64,000 bases of DNA, from assembly GCF_900167015.1 (NCBI RefSeq), contig NZ_FUXX01000002.1:62001-126000 (forward strand), read 5' to 3'. How positions within the stretch are numbered: the stretch's first letter is position 1; each line of letters starts with the position of its first letter. A program made the position numbers and the translations under genes. Below the pieces are notes generated by a model. It ran no database searches and was not told the DNA's origin. It saw nothing but the letters and a program-made list of their open reading frames with translations. Source of the stretch: Succinivibrio dextrinosolvens DSM 3072. GTDB taxonomy: Bacteria; Pseudomonadota; Gammaproteobacteria; Enterobacterales; Succinivibrionaceae. Below, one piece after another: positions 8,554 to 15,740 of the stretch.

Positions 8554-8626
8554 ATTTGTTTAAGGTAATTCTTCTGTCAGATAAGAAGAGAGCTTCTTTC
8601 TGAAGATCTTGCTGATTCTTTTTCAT
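8513..8626 (-). CDS. 37-residue leader peptide ending CMCMCM
   Basis: A short ORF upstream of metQ begins ATG at 8626 after a good Shine-Dalgarno sequence (AAAAGGAATATT ATG) and ends with codons TGT ATG TGT ATG TGC ATG TAG. The peptide starts MKKNQQDLQK and ends DCMCMCM. Six alternating Cys and Met codons directly before the stop, in front of a methionine-importer operon, are the hallmark of a ribosome-stalling leader that senses charged tRNA-Cys and tRNA-Met. A small hairpin (TGTGC, loop ATGTA, GCACA) overlaps the last codons and the stop. The peptide is too short and unusual to be an enzyme. An alternative is a nascent metal- or thiol-sensing peptide, since Cys/Met alternation can bind soft metals. 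Confidence 0.72.
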   Translation of the reverse strand: MKKNQQDLQKEALFLSDRRITLNKYSDSTSDCMCMCM

Positions 8627-8733
8627 AATATTCCTTTTATTTTCTATTTTTAGGATTGTTTTTTTAGTATCTTTCGATGTTGTTATTCTTATCTTTAAAA
8701 TCTCTTTTGGCTAATACTAATTTCTAATTATCG

Positions 8734-8762
8734 GTTATAACTAAAAACTAATACTCAGTTAA
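8734..8762 (-). promoter_or_regulatory. Candidate sigma-70 promoter of metQNI
   Basis: On the minus strand TTAACT (8762-8757) and TATAAC (8739-8734) are separated by 17 bases, matching 4/6 and 5/6 of the consensus. This would give a leader of about 100 bases before the short ORF. Repeated ACTAAT-like words surround it (8711-8755). No clear MetJ box (AGACGTCT repeats) was seen. Confidence 0.4.
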
Positions 8763-8848
8763 CTTACTGAATATAAAGAATATTACTTAATTGAATTATC
8801 AGACGAGAGGCGATTTTCTCTGAAAAAAAATTGCCCTGATAAAGAAAA

Positions 8849-8873
8849 TGCAGGTCTGGAAATCCAGCCTGCA
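8849..8873 (-). terminator. Terminator of ntrBC
   Basis: Arms TGCAGG (8849-8854) with CCTGCA (8868-8873) and CTGG (8856-8859) with CCAG (8864-8867), with one bulged T, form a stable hairpin 37 bases after the ntrC stop. Read on the minus strand it is followed by TTTTC. Confidence 0.6.
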
Positions 8874-8909
8874 CTTAAATATTGCTTTACTATGAAACAA
8901 AATTTGCGA

Positions 8910-10346
8910 TTATTTCAGATTCAGTTCCTTAATCTTTCTGGTCAGAGTATTTCTTCCCCAGCCCAGAAGCTTTGCTGATTCCTGCTTGTGATTACCCGTA
9001 AAGGTAAGGGTAGCTTCAAGCATAACCTTCTCAAACTCAGGAACAGCCTCATTAAGAATATCTCTTTCTCCTGCCTTGAGCTTTGCATCCACCCAGCTTC
9101 TCAGCATATCCTGCCATGACTGATTTTCCTTAGCCACAGCACCGCTTGTGTTGCTCTTGTTCTGAGTGTTGTTAGCATGCAGGAATTCAGATGGAAGATC
9201 CACAAGCTGAATATCACGTCCTGTTACCATAATGGTTAGGTACTTACACAGATTCTTCAGCTGGCGTACATTGCCAGGCCATGGAAGACGGCATAGGAAT
9301 ACCAGAACCTCTGAAGTTAGCTTCTTAGGCTCGGTGTGTCCTTCCTGAGCTGCCTGTGCAAGGAAATGCTTTGTCAGCAGAGGAATATCATTATTTCTGT
9401 CTCTTAGAGGAGGAATATTGATGTTGATGATATTCAGTCTGTAGAAAAGATCAGAGTTAAAGGTACCCTTTGCGATCTTTGCCTCTAAATCCTGAGATGT
9501 TGAGGCGATTACTCTTACGTTTGCTTTGATTGCTGTTGTGCTGTCGATATTGGTGTATTCACCAGTCTGAAGAAGCTTTAACAGTCTTGACTGACAGTCC
9601 ATTGGAAGATCATTGATTTCACTGATGAACAGGGTACCGCCTTCTGCCTTTGCTATTGCGCAGGTTGAAGGATCTTTGGTAATGTCACCGAACAGCTCAT
9701 ACTTAACCATTTCCTGTGGAATAGAAGAGATGTTGATTGAAACAAAGCTCTTTCCTGTTCTCTCTCCGTGATTGTGCAGGGCTTTTGCAACCTGGCCACG
9801 ACCGGTACCGATTTCACCGTGGATAAGTACTGGTAAATCAGTCTTGGAAACACGGCCGATAAACTTGAATACATCCTGCATTGCAGGTGACTTGCCGATA
9901 ATCTCAGTCTCTTCCTTCTGCTCAACAGGAGAAGCCATAAGAGTATTACGGTTTCTCTGGCTTACAAGCTGAAGCATATTCACTCTGTGAACTGCTGCTC
10001 TTCTGATAACTGCAACTGCCTGATCAATGTCGAAAGGCTTTGGCAGGTATTCAAATGAGCCCTCATTGAAGGCATCAATAGCTGCTGACAGGTCTGAGTG
10101 AGCTGTCATGATAATGAAAGGAATGTTCTCATCGACCTCGTGAACTGCTTTGATTAGCTCAAGACCATCAATGCCAGGCATTTTGATATCTGAAACGATA
10201 ACATCAGGTGTCTCTTTCTTTATTGCTTCAAGTGCAGCTTCAGCGTTTTCAAAAAGACGATGATTAATGCTGTTTACATCCAAAGCCTTATCGAAAACAA
10301 AGCGAATGCTTGCATCATCGTCTATTACCCAAATCATTGGATTCAT
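8910..10346 (-). CDS. glnG: NtrC-family response regulator with degenerate AAA+ domain
   Basis: A 478-residue nitrogen-regulator NtrC. The receiver domain is intact: acidic D9-D11, phospho-acceptor D53 in VSDIKMPG, and K103. The Fis-type C-terminus (about 440-478) carries HKQESAKLLGWGRNTLTRK, nearly identical to enteric NtrC. The central sigma-54 ATPase domain is altered. Walker A reads GEIGTGRG (177-184) instead of GESGTGKE, Walker B reads GGTLFISE (236-243) with Ser at the Asp position, and the segment between ELFG (220) and GGTLF (236) is about six residues short with no GAFTGA. The sensor/arginine region (SDLFYRLN) and PGNVRQL remain. It probably binds DNA and receives phosphate but is unlikely to drive sigma-54 open-complex formation. 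It overlaps the ntrB stop by one base. Confidence 0.9.
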   Translation of the reverse strand: MNPMIWVIDDDASIRFVFDKALDVNSINHRLFENAEAALEAIKKETPDVIVSDIKMPGIDGLELIKAVHEVDENIPFIIMTAHSDLSAAIDAFNEGSFEYLPKPFDIDQAVAVIRRAAVHRVNMLQLVSQRNRNTLMASPVEQKEETEIIGKSPAMQDVFKFIGRVSKTDLPVLIHGEIGTGRGQVAKALHNHGERTGKSFVSINISSIPQEMVKYELFGDITKDPSTCAIAKAEGGTLFISEINDLPMDCQSRLLKLLQTGEYTNIDSTTAIKANVRVIASTSQDLEAKIAKGTFNSDLFYRLNIININIPPLRDRNNDIPLLTKHFLAQAAQEGHTEPKKLTSEVLVFLCRLPWPGNVRQLKNLCKYLTIMVTGRDIQLVDLPSEFLHANNTQNKSNTSGAVAKENQSWQDMLRSWVDAKLKAGERDILNEAVPEFEKVMLEATLTFTGNHKQESAKLLGWGRNTLTRKIKELNLK

Positions 10347-11446
10347 TATCGGTATTCTCCGTGATTTTCTGTTTTGACTGGTAAAATTATTCTAAATTCA
10401 GTTTCGTGAGCATCGGACAGACACTCAATGGTTCCATTATGACGTTCGATTATGTTCAGAGCCAGTGATAAGCCAAGACCGTTACCGTTAGGCTTGGTGG
10501 TTACCATTGGATAAAACAGTGTCTTTTTTAATTGTTCGGAAATCTGTGGTCCGTTGTTGATGATTGAAATAACCATGCACAGCGGATACTTGGTTTCTCT
10601 TATGATTGTTCTGAAACTTGCTCTGGTTTTAATCTTGATTACAGGATCGGTAAATACTTCGTTATCAAGTGCGTCAATTGCGTTGTTGACGATGTTTAGA
10701 ATAACCTGTTCGATTGAATCTGAATCTAAAGGCAGTTCAGGCAGAGATGGATCGTAATCCTTCTTAATCGTTATTCTCTTGCAGTTATCCTGAAGCTGAA
10801 CAAGCTTTAACACCTTTTCAATCAGATAGTGAATGTTAACCTGGGTCAAAGGATTTGGACGCTGAGGTCCTAAAAGGTTATTAACCAGAATCTTCAGTCT
10901 GTCGGTCTGTTCGATAATAACCTTGGTGTAATCCTTTAGATTCTCAACTTTGTCAGCATAGGTCATCTCAATAAGCTGAGCTGCGCCTCTGATGCCGCCA
11001 AGAGGATTCTTAATCTCATGAGCGAGGTTTCGGATAAGGTCTCTTGCTGCAGTGAACTGGAAATTCTGCTGAGCCTGATTGATAAGTTTTTCCTGATGAG
11101 CGATAGGGTGGATTTCAACAAGGAATCCGTCAAATTTATTTTCTGTATACTGGAAGATAGTGAGGTCGGCTTTTGATGTTTTGCCTGGATAAGGAGTGAA
11201 ACGCACGTCTGCGGCAGAGAAACCTTGGAAATTGACGTTGAAGTCTGGATTATTCAACGTATCTATCAGAGTAATTTCCTCTCTGTCTACAAGATCCTGA
11301 AGCTTCTGTGACTTAAGACGAGTTCGTGAAATTCCACACAACTGTTCTGCAGCGGTATTTGCATACAGGATACTCATCTTATTATCCGTAATCATTACCG
11401 CCGTTGTCAGGTTTTCTAATATATTTTCCTTATCTATTTCGGACAT
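10346..11446 (-). CDS. glnL: Nitrogen-regulation sensor kinase NtrB
   Basis: A 366-residue cytoplasmic histidine kinase with an N-terminal PAS-like domain, no membrane segments, H-box NLAHEIKNPLGGIRGA with H143, N-box SIEQVILNIVNNAIDAL (about 244-260), and a GNGLGLSLAL G2 box. The LFYPMVTTKPN stretch is specific to NtrB. The G1 box reads INNGPQI (296-302), where enteric NtrB has EDNGPGI; the adenine-contacting Asp is Asn297 and the second Gly is Gln301. Autokinase activity may be reduced, though the phosphatase role (with PII) could remain. It is co-transcribed with ntrC. glnA is not adjacent; typA lies upstream. Confidence 0.9.
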   Translation of the reverse strand: MSEIDKENILENLTTAVMITDNKMSILYANTAAEQLCGISRTRLKSQKLQDLVDREEITLIDTLNNPDFNVNFQGFSAADVRFTPYPGKTSKADLTIFQYTENKFDGFLVEIHPIAHQEKLINQAQQNFQFTAARDLIRNLAHEIKNPLGGIRGAAQLIEMTYADKVENLKDYTKVIIEQTDRLKILVNNLLGPQRPNPLTQVNIHYLIEKVLKLVQLQDNCKRITIKKDYDPSLPELPLDSDSIEQVILNIVNNAIDALDNEVFTDPVIKIKTRASFRTIIRETKYPLCMVISIINNGPQISEQLKKTLFYPMVTTKPNGNGLGLSLALNIIERHNGTIECLSDAHETEFRIILPVKTENHGEYR

Positions 11447-11460
11447 CAGATTGCCTATAA

Positions 11461-11477
11461 CGTTCTATAATAGTGCA
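11461..11477. promoter_or_regulatory. Half-conserved NtrC-type site near ntrB start
   Basis: On the plus strand GTTC-N7-GTGC (11462-11476) keeps the GCAC-N7-GTGC spacing of NtrC sites with one arm intact. It lies about 15-30 bases upstream of the ntrB start codon, 56 bases centre-to-centre from the better site at 11517-11533. It is weak evidence alone. Confidence 0.3.
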
Positions 11478-11516
11478 TGTGATATTTTCTTACACTTTAT
11501 CACAGAATTTGAAAAA

Positions 11517-11533
11517 GGCACAAAAATAGTGCA
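11517..11533. promoter_or_regulatory. Candidate NtrC operator upstream of ntrBC
   Basis: GGCAC-AAAAATA-GTGCA contains GCAC-N7-GTGC, the symmetric core of enteric NtrC sites (TGCACC-N5-GGTGCA). The DNA-reading helix of the NtrC encoded here matches the enteric one almost residue for residue, so the same target is expected. Its position, about 70-90 bases before ntrB, fits autoregulation. Confidence 0.55.
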
Positions 11534-11593
11534 GTTTTTTACGAATAATGAGGGGTTATGGAGGTAATCTTTTGATATATATAACGTTTTTGG

Positions 11594-11628
11594 AAATAAA
11601 AAAGCCTGCACCAAAATGGTACAGGCTT
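11594..11628 (-). terminator. typA terminator containing an NtrC-like palindrome
   Basis: Arms AAGCCTGCACC (11602-11612) and GGTACAGGCTT (11618-11628) with loop AAAAT, followed on the minus strand by a T-rich run, make a strong terminator just after typA. The inner part, TGCACCAAAATGGTACA (11608-11624), differs from an ideal NtrC site (TGCACCAAAATGGTGCA) by one base. It may serve both as terminator and as an upstream NtrC site for ntrB, or the match may be chance. Confidence 0.8.
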
Positions 11629-11649
11629 TCTGAACTCTAAACTTGAGTA

Positions 11650-13488
11650 TTATTCGTCAGCTTTCTTACCGCCAGCGGCTCTGAATGCACGAACACGATC
11701 AAGCTCAGACAGATTCTTCTTACGGATTCTGATGCTCTGAGGGGTAACCTCAACCAGCTCGTCCTCATTGATGAACTCCAGAGCCTGCTCCAGGGTCATC
11801 TTAACTGCTGGGGTCAGGATAATGTTATCGTCTGAACCTGCAGCACGAACGTTGGTTAGTTTCTTGGTCTTTAATGGGTTAACAGTCAGATCGTTTGAAC
11901 GAACGTGTAAACCGATAACCTCACCCTCGTAGATCTCTTCACCTGGAGATACGAACAGTCTGCCACGCTCCTGTAGGAACCATAGAGCATATGGAACAGC
12001 CTTACCGGTATCGTTAGATATTAGAACACCGTTCTGTCTCTCACCGATGCTGCCGCCTGCATACTCATCGTAGCTGTCGAAGGTATGGAACATTAAACCG
12101 GTACCTGAGGTTAGAGTCATGTATAGTGACTGGTAGCCGATAAGTCCACGTGCAGGGATACGGTAATCTAAACGAACACGACCCTTTCCATCTGGAACCA
12201 TGTTCTTTAACTCACCCTTACGAAGACCTAACTCTTCCATAACAGGACCCTGATGCTCTTCCTGAAGATCTAATGTAAGGATCTCATATGGCTCAAGAGT
12301 TCTGCCGCCTTCCTTGTGAAGAATAACCTCTGGACGTGAAACAGCCAGCTCGTAGCCTTCACGACGCATCTCTTCAATCAGAACTGACAGGTGTAATTCA
12401 CCACGGCCTGATACCTTGAATCTGTCAGTATCTTCAGTTGTTTCAACGCGTAGAGCAACGTTGTGAACAAGCTCCTCGCGAAGTCTCTCTTCAATGTTTC
12501 TGGATGTAATGAACTTTCCTTCACGACCAGCAAAAGGAGAGGTGTTAACACAGAAGTTCATAGAAACTGTTGGCTCATCAACTGATAGAGCAGGCAGAGC
12601 CTCAACAGCTGAGCTATCACAGATGGTGTCTGAAATCTTCAGCTCACCTAAACCGGTAACAGCAATAATGTCACCAGCCTCTGCGCTTTCAACCTGAGTT
12701 CTGTGAAGGCCTAGATAACCTAGAACCTGACCAATCTTACCGGTACGGGTATTGCCGTCACGGTCAATGATGGTTACAGGCTGATTTGCCTTAGCTACAC
12801 CGCGCTTTACACGGCCAACACCGATAACACCAACGTATGAGGTGAAATCAAGTGATGAAATCTGCATCTGGAAAGGACCTTCAAGATCTGCGTCTGGAGG
12901 GCTTACCTTATCAACGATAGCCTGGAATAATGGCTCCATGTTGTCGCCGTGATTCTCAAGATCTAATGATGCCCAGCCCTGGAAAGCTGATGCATAAACA
13001 ACAGGGAAATCCAGCTGTTCATCTGTTGCGCCAAGATTGTCGAACAGATCGAAAATCTGATCAATAACCCAGTCTGGTCTTGCGCCTTCACGATCGCATT
13101 TATTAATAACAACGATTGGTTTTAAACCTGCAGCGAAAGCCTTCTGAGTTACGAAACGTGTCTGAGGCATTGGGCCGTCTACAGCGTCAACCAGCAGTAG
13201 TACTGAGTCAACCATAGACATAACACGTTCTACTTCACCACCGAAATCAGCGTGGCCTGGGGTATCAACGATATTAATGCGGTAATCTTTCCAGTTGATA
13301 GCGGTATTTTTTGAAAGAATAGTAATACCACGCTCTTTTTCGATATCATTTGAGTCCATGATACGTTCCTGACCGATTTCATTGCGGTCAAGAGTTCCAG
13401 ACTGGCGTAGTAATTTATCAACTAATGTTGTTTTTCCGTGGTCAACATGAGCAATAATAGCAATGTTACGGATCTTCTGAACATCCAT
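11650..13488 (-). CDS. typA: Ribosome-associated GTPase TypA/BipA
   Basis: A 612-residue translational GTPase of the EF-G superfamily. G1 is [11 protein letters not shown] (about residues 14-24), G3 is [11 protein letters not shown], and G4 is NKCD. Domain II, two EF-G-like domains and the BipA-specific C-terminal domain account for the full length (E. coli 607). It binds 70S ribosomes and aids 50S assembly and stress or low-temperature growth. The gene stands alone between its own promoter region and terminator. Confidence 0.96.
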   Translation of the reverse strand: MDVQKIRNIAIIAHVDHGKTTLVDKLLRQSGTLDRNEIGQERIMDSNDIEKERGITILSKNTAINWKDYRINIVDTPGHADFGGEVERVMSMVDSVLLLVDAVDGPMPQTRFVTQKAFAAGLKPIVVINKCDREGARPDWVIDQIFDLFDNLGATDEQLDFPVVYASAFQGWASLDLENHGDNMEPLFQAIVDKVSPPDADLEGPFQMQISSLDFTSYVGVIGVGRVKRGVAKANQPVTIIDRDGNTRTGKIGQVLGYLGLHRTQVESAEAGDIIAVTGLGELKISDTICDSSAVEALPALSVDEPTVSMNFCVNTSPFAGREGKFITSRNIEERLREELVHNVALRVETTEDTDRFKVSGRGELHLSVLIEEMRREGYELAVSRPEVILHKEGGRTLEPYEILTLDLQEEHQGPVMEELGLRKGELKNMVPDGKGRVRLDYRIPARGLIGYQSLYMTLTSGTGLMFHTFDSYDEYAGGSIGERQNGVLISNDTGKAVPYALWFLQERGRLFVSPGEEIYEGEVIGLHVRSNDLTVNPLKTKKLTNVRAAGSDDNIILTPAVKMTLEQALEFINEDELVEVTPQSIRIRKKNLSELDRVRAFRAAGGKKADE

Positions 13489-13548
13489 GTGGTAAACCCC
13501 AAGATAATTAACTCTGACTTATGAGTTCTTAGAAAAAAAATATGCGCT

Positions 13549-13576
13549 ATTGTATACCATTTTTGACCTGTGTAAC
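13549..13576 (-). promoter_or_regulatory. Candidate typA promoter
   Basis: On the minus strand GTTACA (13576-13571) and TACAAT (13554-13549) are spaced by 16 bases, about 60 bases before the typA ATG. The divergent gap 13489-13805 (317 bases) otherwise holds AT-rich DNA, an inverted repeat AAGTATA (13754-13760)/TATACTT (13778-13784) and the GGAGG of the plus-strand gene. Confidence 0.45.
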
Positions 13577-13805
13577 ATTTTCTTAAAAAAAAGATTAAAA
13601 AAAATTATCAATGAAATGGCATTTATATCGTATTCACTCGGTAAACAAGCGCATTAACCCTAAAAGAAAACCGTATTATACAAAAATCACCGTGATTCAC
13701 TATTTAGTTGAGGCTCTGAATAATGCCCGTTTAAGGTGTTTTTTGCACGTAAAAAGTATAGTGCATTAATTTGTATGTATACTTAAAAGATCTGGAGGAT
13801 GTTTT

Positions 13806-14561
13806 ATGTCTTTTATTTCCATAAGAAAAATCTGGTCTTCAATTTTTATTTGTCTGGCATTTGCATGCATGAACATTACATCTGCTTCAACGCTGGATGA
13901 TCTTGTTTCCATTAATCTTGATGGCGGAGATATTATTGATGAGCAGCTTTTGGATTTCTATGGGGAGAACAGTTTTTTCAGCATAAGTGACATTCCAGAT
14001 TCTGTATGGAAGAAAATGCAGGGCAAGTCCTATCATGAGAATCCTTACATTAAAAGAAGTGATCTGAGCTATATAAGAGTACTTCACTGTGATTATGACG
14101 GAAAAATCAGACTGGGTGAAATGGTCTGTAATAAAGCTATTGCAGAGGATCTTCGCGAAATTTTCTTTATCCTGTATAAAAATAAATATCCTATTGAGCG
14201 CATCCTGCTTGCTGATAATTATGATGCCGATGATGATATTCAGATGGGGGCGAACAATACCAACTGCTTCGTTTTCCGCTATATTACCGGATCAAACTTC
14301 CTCTCATATCATGCCAGAGGTCTGGCGGTTGATCTCAATCCACGCACCAATCCATACTGCAGAGTGAAAAAAGACGGCAGTTTTTTTGTCCAGCCGTCGA
14401 CTTCAAAGGAATACTGCGATCGTTCCAATAACTTCGTATATAAGATTGACAAGGAAGATCTTGCCTATAATCTGTTTATTTCTCATGGCTTTACCTGGGG
14501 AGGTGAATGGAAATCTCTGAAGGATTACTGTCACTTTGAAAAGGAAATCAATCAGTTATAG
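13806..14561 (+). CDS. Exported M15-type D-Ala-D-Ala carboxypeptidase-like protein
   Basis: A 251-residue protein with a signal peptide (about residues 1-27, ending in ITSASTL) and a C-terminal zinc-peptidase domain. SYHARGLAVDLNP supplies the first His and Asp ligands, and YCHFE near the end supplies the last His, with the FTWGGEWKSLKD segment typical of M15 (VanY/endolysin-like) peptidases between them. It probably trims peptidoglycan stem peptides in the periplasm. A clear GGAGG lies 8-12 bases before the ATG. The first ~90 residues of the mature protein are not recognised. No operon partner is evident. Confidence 0.8.
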   Translation: MSFISIRKIWSSIFICLAFACMNITSASTLDDLVSINLDGGDIIDEQLLDFYGENSFFSISDIPDSVWKKMQGKSYHENPYIKRSDLSYIRVLHCDYDGKIRLGEMVCNKAIAEDLREIFFILYKNKYPIERILLADNYDADDDIQMGANNTNCFVFRYITGSNFLSYHARGLAVDLNPRTNPYCRVKKDGSFFVQPSTSKEYCDRSNNFVYKIDKEDLAYNLFISHGFTWGGEWKSLKDYCHFEKEINQL

Positions 14562-14755
14562 ATTGTTTTTTTCGTAGCAGCTAATTCAAAAAAAACAAAT
14601 CGCTCATCTATTTTTTAGGATGATTTGTATCAAAATGTATAACATATTGAGCAAAAGAATCTCATTTTTTTAATTAACTTATTATCACATCTCAAAAAAT
14701 TATAGAATATTACCCTATACTAGAATAAGATTTCTGAAAATTTAGGGTGGGTACC

Positions 14756-15691
14756 GTGAAAGAGCTTTATATATATTTCTTCAATCGAGTAAAAAGAGAT
14801 TCTATCGGACTGGAAGCATCTGCCTTATCGTTTACATCAATTCTGGCTCTAATCCCTGCTATCAGTGTGATTTTCTATTTCTTTGCCGTTTTCCCTGCAT
14901 TTTCAGAATTCAGAGAATCATTAAAGGCTTTTGCTCAGGCCAACTTCATGCCTGTTTTTTCAGAATCTTTAGGCAAATATGTCGGAACCTTTGTTGATCA
15001 TGCCGGTAAACTGACTGCAACAAGTACTATTGTTTTCTTCATTATCTCTCTGATGCTGGTACGCTCAATTGATCAGTGTCTGAACCGTATCTGGAGAGGC
15101 GGTAAAAGAAAGCTTGGTTCAATGATTGCTATCTACTGGACTCTTTTAACCTTAGGTCCTATTGCTTTAGGTATTATTATCTGGATTTTCACCAGAGTTG
15201 TTGGTATTGCTATTTCAAGTAACGTGCATATCGGAATGGCTCTGATGCTGGCCTATTTCATATTTCCTATCATCATCGAATGCGCTGTTCTTACAGCTCT
15301 GTACGTTATTGTTCCAAGAGTAAGAGTAAAAATGCAGGATGCATTCTTGGGAGCTATCTTTGTTACAGTTGCTTTTGAGGTTTCAAAGAAACTATTCAGT
15401 ATCTTTGTTCTGAATTTCTCAAATTACGAGGCTATTTATGGCGCTATAGCAGTAATTCCTGCTCTGTTTGTCTGGATTTATATCAGCTGGTGGCTGGTAC
15501 TTTTGGGCGCTGAGTTTACTGCTTCATTAGGTGTTGTAAGATCTGGTCTTTCAGATGATGTTCCAAGCTTCATGGTTTATCTTGCAAATGTAACCGGATC
15601 AACCCTGGGCTCAGAGGAACTGGTAAGACCTAAGAATAAACAGGCTCCTATCAAAGTCAAGATAACTTCAAACAGAGCTAAACCAAATTAG
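14756..15691 (+). CDS. YihY/BrkB-family inner-membrane protein
   Basis: A polytopic membrane protein with about six hydrophobic segments. It has family landmarks LEASALSFTSILALIPAIS near the N-terminus, NRIWRGGKR, and YISWWLVLLGAEFTAS near the C-terminus. The family was once annotated as RNase BN, a name now given to another gene; its function is unresolved. An in-frame GTG at 14747 exists, but the GTG at 14756 is preferred because TTTAGGGTGG sits about 8 bases upstream, giving 311 residues. It ends in a lysine-rich cytoplasmic tail and is followed by a strong terminator. Confidence 0.88.
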   Translation: MKELYIYFFNRVKRDSIGLEASALSFTSILALIPAISVIFYFFAVFPAFSEFRESLKAFAQANFMPVFSESLGKYVGTFVDHAGKLTATSTIVFFIISLMLVRSIDQCLNRIWRGGKRKLGSMIAIYWTLLTLGPIALGIIIWIFTRVVGIAISSNVHIGMALMLAYFIFPIIIECAVLTALYVIVPRVRVKMQDAFLGAIFVTVAFEVSKKLFSIFVLNFSNYEAIYGAIAVIPALFVWIYISWWLVLLGAEFTASLGVVRSGLSDDVPSFMVYLANVTGSTLGSEELVRPKNKQAPIKVKITSNRAKPN

Positions 15692-15716
15692 CATTTAAGT
15701 CAAAACAAAGTTTAAG

Positions 15717-15740
15717 AGCGGAGTTTATCTCCGCTTTTTT
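15717..15740 (+). terminator. Terminator of the YihY-family gene
   Basis: AGCGGAG (15717-15723), loop TTTAT, CTCCGCT (15729-15735), then six T. It overlaps the very end of the convergent AsmA-like gene. Confidence 0.88.

Noticed and set aside
8435-8760. A SAM-type riboswitch upstream of metQ
   Set aside because: The region lacks the multi-helix junction and conserved cores of SAM riboswitches and is mostly AT-rich around a translated leader ORF.
13744-13766. TGCAC-N12-GTGCA inverted repeat before the M15 peptidase gene as an NtrC site
   Set aside because: The spacing is 12 rather than 7 bases and does not place the half-sites correctly for NtrC.
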